Below are positions 35,270-41,777 of a stretch of 41,777 nucleotides of DNA, piece after piece (position 1 is the stretch's first letter; every line of letters begins with the position of its first letter). The notes below the pieces were generated by a model. It was not told where the DNA came from. It saw only the letters and a program-made list of their open reading frames with translations, and made no database searches. This stretch comes from CAZOOR01 sp964581505 (GTDB lineage: Bacteria; Bacteroidota; Ignavibacteria; Kapaibacteriales; UBA2268). The translations under genes and the position numbers were made by a program. The DNA lies in contig CAZOOR010000015.1 in NCBI GenBank assembly GCA_964581505.1, positions 1 through 41,777 of the forward strand, in the 5' to 3' direction.

Positions 35270-36163
35270 ATGAATATCGAAGAATCTATAAGGAAATTTA
35301 TCAACTGGTGCAGAGTTGAGAAAAACTATTCCGATAAAACAATAGAAACATATTCCATTGCATTGTTGCAGTTCGAGGAGTATATTTGGGTAATGCGTTC
35401 ACCGGATATTGATATTTGTGATGTATCTAAGGAAGATGTTAATTATTTTCTCGGTTGGCTACACGACAAAGGAATGAAAAAGCGTTCAATAAAACTAAAA
35501 GGAACGGCTGTCAAATCATTTTTTAAATTCTGCTACAGAAAGGACATCATACAGAGTAATCCGGCGGCTCTAATTGTACTTCCTAAAACAGAAAAGACAT
35601 TGCCCTCCTTTCTACTCGAAAAAGAAGTGGAAAAATTACTTGCTTCATTTGATACTTCCGACCCAATACAATCGCGTAACCTAGCCCTTATTGAACTTTT
35701 ATATAGTTCCGGCCTGCGAATCAGTGAAGCTTTACAACTGAACATAGGTGATATTAACGTAAAAGGACGAACTGTCAAAGTATCCGGCAAAGGCAATAAA
35801 CAACGCATAGTTCCGGTCGGGCAAAAAGCACTTGATTCACTTGCACAATATCAATCCAAACGTATGGAAATATCGGAAACGAATAATGCCGCTCTATTTA
35901 TTGCAAAGAGTGGAAAACGATTGGGTTCACGTGAAGCATACAGGATAATCAACAAAGCACTGCAAGGAATAACAGAAGCCTCAAAGAAAAGTCCGCATAT
36001 TTTCCGACATACTTTTGCTACACACTTGCTTGACAATGGTGCAGACTTGCAATCTGTCAGCGAAATGCTGGGACATTCTTCACTCTCAACAACACAGGTA
36101 TATACACACGTATCAGTAGAAAGACTTAAAGAAGCATATAAAAAAGCACACCCGAAAGCATAA
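35270..36163 (+). CDS. Tyrosine recombinase, XerC/XerD type
   Basis: A 297-residue site-specific recombinase of normal Xer length. An N-terminal SAM-like DNA-binding domain (1-90) precedes the catalytic domain. The full catalytic set is visible: R150 (SSGLRISEAL), K174 (VSGKGNKQR), H243 and R246 (HIFRHTFATH), H269 (LGHSSLSTTQ) and the nucleophile Y278 (VYTHVS). Such enzymes resolve chromosome dimers at dif sites. I see no att site or mobile-element genes nearby, so it is more likely the housekeeping enzyme than an integrase. XerC versus XerD cannot be settled here. The gene follows a 182-base AT-rich gap that separates it from the divergent giant T9SS cargo gene. Confidence 0.9.
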   Translation: MNIEESIRKFINWCRVEKNYSDKTIETYSIALLQFEEYIWVMRSPDIDICDVSKEDVNYFLGWLHDKGMKKRSIKLKGTAVKSFFKFCYRKDIIQSNPAALIVLPKTEKTLPSFLLEKEVEKLLASFDTSDPIQSRNLALIELLYSSGLRISEALQLNIGDINVKGRTVKVSGKGNKQRIVPVGQKALDSLAQYQSKRMEISETNNAALFIAKSGKRLGSREAYRIINKALQGITEASKKSPHIFRHTFATHLLDNGADLQSVSEMLGHSSLSTTQVYTHVSVERLKEAYKKAHPKA

Positions 36164-36228
36164 AATTCTTTTGCCATTAACTTTTTTCTCTTTAATTTTT
36201 CTTTTTTATTATTTGAACAAAACAAAAT

Positions 36229-37221
36229 ATGTCAGAAAAACTTAAAATCGGTGTTATCGGCACGGGGCATCTCGGCTCAATCCATACAAAATTATGGCAA
36301 ACACATATCGAAACGGAACTAATCGGAATATATGATAATGACATTGCAAAAGCGGAATCTGTAAGCAAAGAGAATAATTGCAAAGCCTTCAATTCGATTG
36401 AACAGGCACTAAGCGAATGCGATGCCGTTACAATTGCCACACCGACAATAAGCCATCATGACGTTGCAGTACAAAGCATTGCAAATAATGTTCATTGCCT
36501 AATAGAAAAGCCCATAACAGATAAGTATAAGGAAGCAGAAGAATTAATTTCTTTGGCAGAAAAGCAAAAAGTACTTATCCAAGTCGGTCATGTGGAGCGT
36601 TTCAATCCGGCATTAGCGGCATTGAAAAAATATAATTTACAACCAAAGTTCATCGAAGCACATAGGCTGGCACAGTTTAGACCGCGCGCCACAGATGTAT
36701 CTGTAATTCATGATTTGATGATTCACGATATTGATATTATGCTCTGGCTAATCGGCTCCAAAGTTGTTAAAATTGATGCGAACGGTGTAGCTATTTTAAC
36801 AAATAACCCCGATATAGCCAATGCCAGAATAACATTTGAAAACGGTGCGGTAGCCAATCTCACTGCCTCGCGTATTTCCGCAAAACCTATGAGAAAGATG
36901 AGAATATTCCAAAAACAAGCGTATATCTCCATTGATTTCGGCAATCAAGACGTTGAAGTTTTTCGTATCCTCGGAGACGATGACCCCGCCGCAAAAAATG
37001 CAATACCGGCGACAATGCTCGGACTGCTGGACGAAGCACTGCACAACAAAAGAATAGTATATGAAAAACCTGAAATCAGTCAAAGTAATGCAATTTTTGA
37101 TGAACAAAAAGCATTCATTGAGGCAATTAATAAGAAAGCCCCTGTCGCCGTGAGTGCTCACGAAGCGGCTGAGGCTCTAAGAATTGCAGAACTTATTAAC
37201 AAGCAAGTCCGTAATGTGTAG
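36229..37221 (+). CDS. Gfo/Idh/MocA-family NAD(P)-dependent oxidoreductase
   Basis: A 330-residue cytoplasmic dehydrogenase. The N-terminal Rossmann fold has KIGVIGTGHLGSIHT (GTGHLG at 11-16). EKP near 94-96, with the lysine in the usual catalytic position, and HDLMIHDIDIMLWL near 163-176 mark the Gfo/Idh/MocA family. Members oxidise or reduce sugars, often nucleotide sugars such as UDP-GlcNAc. The specific substrate is not evident. It starts 65 bases after the Xer gene on the same strand and ends two bases before a convergent lipoprotein gene. Confidence 0.87.
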   Translation: MSEKLKIGVIGTGHLGSIHTKLWQTHIETELIGIYDNDIAKAESVSKENNCKAFNSIEQALSECDAVTIATPTISHHDVAVQSIANNVHCLIEKPITDKYKEAEELISLAEKQKVLIQVGHVERFNPALAALKKYNLQPKFIEAHRLAQFRPRATDVSVIHDLMIHDIDIMLWLIGSKVVKIDANGVAILTNNPDIANARITFENGAVANLTASRISAKPMRKMRIFQKQAYISIDFGNQDVEVFRILGDDDPAAKNAIPATMLGLLDEALHNKRIVYEKPEISQSNAIFDEQKAFIEAINKKAPVAVSAHEAAEALRIAELINKQVRNV

Positions 37222-37223
37222 TA

Positions 37224-37652
37224 CTATGGTTGTTTGTTAAAACTAATACTTCTTTCACCGAATTGAGTACTTTTAATTTGTCCGATTAATATTTTGGGAC
37301 TTGTTACAGAAAAATGTCCCTCGAAATCAAAAGAATAATCAGAAGATTTAAGATTAAGAACTACTTTGGGATAATCAAGCTCGCCGGAAATCGATAATCT
37401 TTTTTCCTCTTTCCCATTAATGGAAATATCCGATATGCCGGAAATTTTATTCTCGTACAAATCGAGCGTCATCTGATAAATAATTTCATTATCTTGCTGA
37501 GACAACTTAGATAATTTCCCGTTCCACCGCCCTTGTACCAATTGCTTATATTCATCTTGATTTTCGGGATTATTTGTATTATCACTGCAAGCGGCAATCG
37601 CCAAAAAGGAAATCACAAGAAATGTTAATAATACTTTGAACTTCATATTCAT
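37224..37652 (-). CDS. Small lipoprotein of unknown function
   Basis: A 142-residue protein with a clear lipoprotein signal (AIAAC, C22). The mature part is short and beta-rich: GRWNGKL near 42-48, then alternating strands to the end, a pattern like small lipocalin-type folds. I recognise no family. It follows the DNA ligase gene by 5 bases, so it is probably co-transcribed with it. Its stop lies two bases from the stop of the convergent oxidoreductase. Confidence 0.65.
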   Translation of the reverse strand: MNMKFKVLLTFLVISFLAIAACSDNTNNPENQDEYKQLVQGRWNGKLSKLSQQDNEIIYQMTLDLYENKISGISDISINGKEEKRLSISGELDYPKVVLNLKSSDYSFDFEGHFSVTSPKILIGQIKSTQFGERSISFNKQP

Positions 37653-37657
37653 ACCTA

Positions 37658-39694
37658 TTATTCATTTAATAAATTTATAAAATCATTTTCATCAAGAATT
37701 TTAATATCTAATTCTTTTGCTTTTTTTAACTTGTTTCCGGCTTTTTCACCGGCAACCAAATAGTTTGTTCGTTTGCTAACCGAGCCGGTAACCTTGCCAC
37801 CAAGCAGTTCAATCTTTTGCTTTGCTTCCTTGCGAGTGAATGAACTCAGCTCACCGGTCAGAACAAACGTTTTCCCCTTAAACTTTGCCGCTTCGCTAAA
37901 TATTTCCTCGGGTTGTGTCATATTCAAACCATAAGCTTTCAATCTATTGACAAGCTCCATTTCTTTCTCATCAGATAAGAAATCAACAATCGAATCGGCA
38001 GTTTTTGTGCCAATATCATAAATTGAGGAAATATCCTCGTGCGTTGCGTTTATTAATTGACTTATATCCCTGAAATTTCTTGCAAGAATCTTTGCCGCAC
38101 CCTCGCCGACAAACCTAATTCCCAGAGCAAAAAGCAACCTATCCAAAGGTTGTTGCTTACTCTTTTCAATTGCTTCGAGCAGTTGAGCGACACTCTTTTC
38201 GCCCCAACCCTCCATCTGCAAAAGCTTATGACGAAAATTCTTCAACTCAAATATATCGGCAATGGATTTAATAAATCCTTCATCAACTAATTGGGCAACA
38301 ACCTTTTCTCCAAGCCCATCTATATTCATAGCATTTCGCGACGCAAAATGTTCTATCCTGCGTTTTATCTGCCAAGGGCATTCCGGATGAGTGCAATAAT
38401 AATTTGCTTCACCCTCGGGACGTACAAATTTAGCATTCAGCCCACAAGTACAATATTCAGGAAATTCAAATACGGGTAAATCCTCAATCCTCTTATCAAT
38501 TAGGGCATTATTGACCTTAGGAATAACATCGCCACCCTTTTCAATTTCCACATAATCACCGATACGTATATCACGCTCCTTGATATAATCGTAATTATGC
38601 AAAGTAGCACGACTGATTGTAGAACCGGCAAGAAACACAGGTTCAAGCTCGGCAACCGGTGTAACAATTCCCGTCCGCCCTATTTGGAAAGTAATACTGT
38701 TCAATTTTGTAATCGCCTTTTTGGCTTCATATTTATAGGCAATAGCCCAGCGGGGCGAACGTGCAACAAAACCAAGAATACGCTGATGTTTGAGTGAATT
38801 TAATTTTATTACGATACCATCAATCTGAAACGGGAGTTCATCACGCTTCTGCTCCCATTTTTCAATGAAGTCGAAAACTCCCTCAATGCTTTGATGTAAT
38901 TCCGAATACTCACTCACGGGAAAACCAAGTTCTTTCAACATTTGCAAATTATCCCAATGCCGAGCCAATTCAAAATCGGCAGGTGCAAGATAATAGGAAA
39001 CAATCTGCAAAGGTCTTGCGGCAACTTCCGCAGGATTTAGTAATTTCAGTGTACCGGCAGTCAAATTTCGGGGATTAGCATAAGTCTTTTTTCCTGCTCC
39101 CAATCGTTTCTCGTTTATTTGCAGAAAATCTTCCTCACGCATATATACTTCGCCACGTACCTCAAAGTTTTTTAACTCCTTACTATCAAGAATCACCTTA
39201 TTCACTTTTAGAGGAATACTTTTTATTGTCCTGACATTTTGAGTAATATCATCACCGTTAAAGCCGTCCCCTCGCGTTACACCATACTTCAAGAGCGAAT
39301 CCTCATAGACTAAGCCCAGCGCCACACCATCGAATTTCAACTCTGTAACAAACTCAAACGGTTCGTCTATTGCATCGGCAATTCTTTTATTGAAGTCGAG
39401 AATCTCCTGTTTAGTATAAGTATTTGCCAGCGAAAGCATAGGCGTTTTATGCTTTATCTGCTTAAATTCCTTCAGAGGCTGTCCGCCTACTCTCTGCGTA
39501 GGTGAATCGGTACTAATTAATTTCGGATATTTCTTCTCCAATTCAATTAATTCCTGCATCAGCCGGTCGTACTCGCGGTCGGTGATTGCGGGTTCGGCAA
39601 GTACGTAATAGTTATAGTCGTGCTTATTGATTTCTGCACGGAGTTCTTCTATTCTTTCTTTGTCCGATTTTATTTCGTTATTAAATAAATCCAT
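37658..39694 (-). CDS. ligA: NAD-dependent DNA ligase LigA
   Basis: A 678-residue protein of standard LigA length from the start at 39694; the frame stays open to 39727, but the extra residues (MFSSSSIRHRI) do not look like LigA. The N-terminal Ia domain (about 10-60) is followed by the adenylation domain with the catalytic K120-F-D-G, then an OB domain (about 325-400), a four-cysteine zinc finger (C415, C417, C434, C439), helix-hairpin-helix repeats (about 455-590) and a C-terminal BRCT domain (about 600-678: GKTFVLTGELSSFTRKEA). It joins Okazaki fragments and repair nicks using NAD+. The first zinc pair is CxC rather than CxxC. Essential housekeeping gene. Confidence 0.96.
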   Translation of the reverse strand: MDLFNNEIKSDKERIEELRAEINKHDYNYYVLAEPAITDREYDRLMQELIELEKKYPKLISTDSPTQRVGGQPLKEFKQIKHKTPMLSLANTYTKQEILDFNKRIADAIDEPFEFVTELKFDGVALGLVYEDSLLKYGVTRGDGFNGDDITQNVRTIKSIPLKVNKVILDSKELKNFEVRGEVYMREEDFLQINEKRLGAGKKTYANPRNLTAGTLKLLNPAEVAARPLQIVSYYLAPADFELARHWDNLQMLKELGFPVSEYSELHQSIEGVFDFIEKWEQKRDELPFQIDGIVIKLNSLKHQRILGFVARSPRWAIAYKYEAKKAITKLNSITFQIGRTGIVTPVAELEPVFLAGSTISRATLHNYDYIKERDIRIGDYVEIEKGGDVIPKVNNALIDKRIEDLPVFEFPEYCTCGLNAKFVRPEGEANYYCTHPECPWQIKRRIEHFASRNAMNIDGLGEKVVAQLVDEGFIKSIADIFELKNFRHKLLQMEGWGEKSVAQLLEAIEKSKQQPLDRLLFALGIRFVGEGAAKILARNFRDISQLINATHEDISSIYDIGTKTADSIVDFLSDEKEMELVNRLKAYGLNMTQPEEIFSEAAKFKGKTFVLTGELSSFTRKEAKQKIELLGGKVTGSVSKRTNYLVAGEKAGNKLKKAKELDIKILDENDFINLLNE

Positions 39695-39771
39695 AATTCT
39701 ATGCCGAATTGACGATGAAGAAAACAATCGGCAAAAGGACGAACAAACGCATTAGCCCTCTCACCTTTTTT

Positions 39772-39801
39772 CAAATGTAAAAAATATCTACTTATACCAA
39801 A
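39772..39801 (-). promoter_or_regulatory. Bacteroidota-type promoter for ligA
   Basis: On the minus strand TTTG (39801-39798) and TACATTTG (39779-39772) are separated by 18 bases, matching the TTTG / TAnnTTTG promoter of Bacteroidota. It would start transcription near 39765, about 70 bases before the ligA ATG. Confidence 0.6.
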
Positions 39802-40107
39802 TAGAAAGCAACAAAATATCACAAATGGCTAAGGTGCAAAGATAAGAAAAGTATTCAAATAGCCAAAGTCCCAGAACTATTTTCCTGACAATGCTGAAAT
39901 CGAGACCCGAAAGAGTATTTGCGTCATCATTTGTAATTGATAATATGAATATTAATATTTGAAAAGACAAATCCCAACTTCGCCCATAGATTAAGATATT
40001 AATAAATATTCATAAATAATAATAGCATTAGTCATTAAACGTATATATTTTCTGTTCTTTATAAATTTCAAAAAAAATCAATAAAGAAAGAAAAATCGAA
40101 AGAAATA

Positions 40108-40139
40108 TTTTGAAAATTTATATTATTATCTTAACTTTG
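40108..40139 (+). promoter_or_regulatory. Bacteroidota-type promoter for the bL31/bS18 operon
   Basis: TTTTG (40108-40112) and TAACTTTG (40132-40139) are separated by 19 bases, a full match to the Bacteroidota housekeeping promoter. The predicted start near 40146 leaves a leader of about 28 bases before the first gene. Confidence 0.7.
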
Positions 40140-40173
40140 TATTCTATATTTTAAACGAATAAAAAATAGTGTT

Positions 40174-40356
40174 ATGGCTAAACAACAAACATTTGGTGAC
40201 AAATTAAAAAAACAGAAGCAGGAAGCCGAGCTTCTTAACGTTAAAGTTCTTAGAACTTACAAGAGCGATAGAGGCACACGGCGTTTCTCCGAAAAATTTG
40301 TCAAGGTAAAAGACATTGCAGAATTAGACAAAATAGATTTTAATAAAGAAGGCTGA
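40174..40356 (+). CDS. Small basic protein at the head of the bL31-bS18 operon
   Basis: A 60-residue protein, rich in lysine with several arginines (MAKQQTFGDKLKKQKQEAEL, then VKVLRTYKSDRGTRRFSEKF). It has a strong promoter just upstream, lies two bases before rpmE and is co-directional, which argues it is expressed and ribosome-associated. The middle loosely recalls the small Bacteroidota protein DUF4295, found beside ribosomal genes for bL28 and bL33, but I cannot prove homology by eye. No membrane segment or cysteine is present. Confidence 0.65.
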   Translation: MAKQQTFGDKLKKQKQEAELLNVKVLRTYKSDRGTRRFSEKFVKVKDIAELDKIDFNKEG

Positions 40357-40358
40357 AA

Positions 40359-40592
40359 ATGAAAAAAGGAATTCATCCATATTACAGAACTATCGAAGTC
40401 GTAATGACTGACGGTAGCACATTCAAAACCCGCTCCTGCTACAAGGAAGACAAAATGGTCTTGGATATTGATTCTAAATCACATCCCTTTTTCACCGGCA
40501 AGCAGGTATTAGTTGATACGGCGGGACGTGTCGAAAGATTTAAGAAACGTTTTGAAAAAACAAAACAAATTAAAGAACAGAGGAGTAAATAA
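40359..40592 (+). CDS. rpmE: 50S ribosomal protein bL31 (cysteine-poor form)
   Basis: A 77-residue protein with the bL31 signature: MKKGIHPYYRTIEVVMTDGS at the start and HPFFTGKQVLVDTAGRVERF later. Only one cysteine (C27) is present, so it lacks the CxxC zinc site and is of the zinc-independent type. The C-terminus is lysine-rich. It shares one base with the rpsR start (TAATG). Confidence 0.93.
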   Translation: MKKGIHPYYRTIEVVMTDGSTFKTRSCYKEDKMVLDIDSKSHPFFTGKQVLVDTAGRVERFKKRFEKTKQIKEQRSK

Positions 40593-40858
40593 TGAACCAG
40601 ATACATCCTATGCAGGGCGGCAATTCGATGCGCCAGAACAAAAAAACATTCAGAAAAAGAACAAATCCATTAAAGGATTCTAAAGTTGTTGATTACTTAG
40701 ACCCGAAATTTTTGAACAGATTTGTCAATGACCAAGGTAAAATTCTACCCAAAAGAATTACAGGAGTCAATGGCTATCAACAACGTCAAATTGCCAAAGC
40801 AATTAAATATGCCAGACATTTGGCTTTAATGCCTTTTGTTGCTCAGGATATTGCATAA
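40592..40858 (+). CDS. rpsR: 30S ribosomal protein bS18
   Basis: An 88-residue protein with the bS18 core: VVDYLDPKFLNRFVNDQGKI, then LPKRITGVNGYQQRQIAKAI and KYARHLALMPFV. It binds 16S rRNA and bS6 in the small-subunit platform. The N-terminal 30 residues are basic and variable, as usual. It is the last gene before a strong terminator. Pairing with rpmE instead of rpsF is noteworthy but consistent with the operon. Confidence 0.95.
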   Translation: MNQIHPMQGGNSMRQNKKTFRKRTNPLKDSKVVDYLDPKFLNRFVNDQGKILPKRITGVNGYQQRQIAKAIKYARHLALMPFVAQDIA

Positions 40859-40880
40859 TTATAAAGCAATAATATTTTTC

Positions 40881-40916
40881 AAAGAGGCTGTCAGAAATGA
40901 CAGCCTCTTTTTTTTT
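40881..40916 (+). terminator. Rho-independent terminator after rpsR
   Basis: A perfect 13-base stem (40881-40893 and 40898-40910) with a GAAA tetraloop, followed by a T-run through 40916. One of the clearest terminators in the window. Confidence 0.95.
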
Positions 40917-40978
40917 ATTACATTTTTTTTCATATATTTATTGTAGGGTTTTGAATTTAAATTAAAGGGTTATAAATA

Positions 40979-41777
40979 ATGAAAATAGTAAGAACAATTG
41001 TAATATTAATTTTCATTGTATTTTCTAATCTATCTGCATCAAATAAATGGCAAATGGTTGATTCAATAGATTTTAAATTCGGAAAAATAATTGATTTAAA
41101 ATGCTGCGACAGTTTGAATTGTATGTATCTTGTGAATAAAGACAAACTTGGAGGTTTTCATATTCAAAGGACAACAGACGGCGGCGAAACCTGGAAAAAA
41201 GTTTATATGGATTCTGCATATTTCAAAGGTGCAGATGATTATCATTTAGTACCAAAAATACATAGTTTATCCTATCCCAATGAAAAATTGTGTATTGCAG
41301 TTGGTGATTCCGGGCTTGTTTTGCGTAGCACAGATAAAGGTGAAACTTGGGATGTTTTCAGAACCGATACAAGTAGAAATAATACAACAATAAAAATGTA
41401 TGACAATAACAATGGAATATTATTTTCAACAAAAATTGGTGAATTCCTTAATAACAACATGTATAAAACAACTAATGGAGGTAAATCATGGATATTAACA
41501 GATTGGCAAATTAATAACAATAAGATAACAATAAAGTCTAGTCAAATTAATTACATTTCTTTAAATGTATTTGCAGGTTTATCACTATATCAAAATAAAA
41601 ATGGTGATTTTTTCAGGTATTTAATCTACGTTCATAATAATTGGGAGAGTTGGGACACAGTGAGGGCTCCTTTGTATACCACATATTTAACTTTTGGAGA
41701 TAAGAACAATGTGTGGACTGCTGGCAATCATGATGAGTTAGATTCTGCGGGTTGGTCTCGATACCGTCAATATATTT
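40979..41777 (+). CDS. Secreted protein with Asp-box (BNR-like) repeats (partial, C-terminus off the window)
   Basis: The frame is open from the ATG at 40979 to the right edge (266 codons). A signal peptide covers about residues 1-20 (MKIVRTIVILIFIVFSNLSA). Three Asp-box-type turns are visible: TTDGGETW (about 65-72), STDKGETW (about 116-123) and TTNGGKSW (about 165-172), the pattern of sialidase- and YCF48-like beta-propellers. Such proteins in this group often end in a T9SS sorting domain, which would lie outside the window. No ribosome site stronger than AAAGGG is seen. Confidence 0.75.
   Translation, partial: MKIVRTIVILIFIVFSNLSASNKWQMVDSIDFKFGKIIDLKCCDSLNCMYLVNKDKLGGFHIQRTTDGGETWKKVYMDSAYFKGADDYHLVPKIHSLSYPNEKLCIAVGDSGLVLRSTDKGETWDVFRTDTSRNNTTIKMYDNNNGILFSTKIGEFLNNNMYKTTNGGKSWILTDWQINNNKITIKSSQINYISLNVFAGLSLYQNKNGDFFRYLIYVHNNWESWDTVRAPLYTTYLTFGDKNNVWTAGNHDELDSAGWSRYRQYI

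Larger units (their letters stand above)
39695..40173. other. Long intergenic region between ligA and the ribosomal protein operon
   Basis: This stretch of 479 bases separates two divergent transcripts and is very AT-rich. I can support two Bacteroidota-type promoters in it, one for each side. An open frame of 60 codons on the minus strand (39788-39970) has no ribosome site and no recognisable product, so I do not call it a gene. No RNA gene, riboswitch or terminator is evident. Confidence 0.6.

Noticed and set aside
35270..36163. Xer-type recombinase as the integrase of a mobile element
   Set aside because: No att repeats, transposase, phage or plasmid genes nearby; neighbours are housekeeping and its length fits XerC/XerD.
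39788..39970. Open frame of 60 codons on the minus strand between ligA and the ribosomal operon
   Set aside because: No ribosome site, no recognisable product, and it lies upstream of the ligA promoter in AT-rich DNA where such frames arise by chance.

Overview
The window looks like the chromosome of an AT-rich, Gram-negative member of the Bacteroidota/Ignavibacteriota side of the FCB group; I would look first at the Kapabacteria/Ignavibacteria lineage. The evidence is C-terminal type IX secretion (T9SS) sorting domains on several proteins, a PorV-family outer-membrane protein, a GWxTD-domain protein, a carboxypeptidase-regulatory-type TonB receptor, lipid A/LPS-type genes, and Bacteroidota-type promoters (TTTG / TAnnTTTG). 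Purine-rich Shine-Dalgarno sequences are nevertheless frequent. No tRNA, rRNA, CRISPR array or insertion sequence was seen.

Region 1 (1-3866, minus strand) is an energy operon, rsbRD-like / dsrM / dsrK / dsrJ / dsrO, with dsrO cut by the window edge. The products form the membrane complex that links the quinone pool to cytoplasmic sulfite-reduction chemistry. DsrAB and DsrC are not in view.

Region 2 (3977-7408, minus strand) is a tightly packed four-gene cluster: two di-heme peroxidase/MauG-like lipoproteins, a Rieske-like protein with both a Tat signal and a T9SS sorting domain, and a Tat-type Rieske lipoprotein. One di-heme protein has CxxCM at its first haem site, and the T9SS Rieske protein has C-x3-H instead of C-x2-H. 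This is the best candidate in the window for an undescribed system, possibly electron transfer at the cell surface.

Region 3 (7573-14331) has plus-strand genes for a thioredoxin-like lipoprotein, an EVE-domain protein, a polysaccharide flippase and a multi-pass membrane protein. They converge on a minus-strand operon encoding a GWxTD protein, an LpxL/HtrB-like acyltransferase and a family 9 glycosyltransferase. The theme is envelope glycolipid assembly.

Region 4 (14395-27601, minus strand) is a secretion and surface-protein block. An ECF sigma factor and an anti-sigma factor with a beta-rich C-terminal half come first. They are followed by a T9SS cargo protein, a TonB-dependent receptor, a 1.56-kilo-residue secreted protein and PorV, closed by a clear terminator. 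Region 5 (27807-35087, minus strand) encodes a 1688-residue glycine-rich, multi-Ig T9SS cargo and an OmpA-family protein, also closed by a terminator.

Region 6 (35270-41777) is mostly housekeeping: a Xer recombinase, a Gfo/Idh/MocA oxidoreductase, a small lipoprotein, NAD-dependent DNA ligase, and a small basic protein with ribosomal proteins bL31 and bS18, ended by a strong terminator. A truncated secreted protein with Asp-box repeats runs off the right edge.
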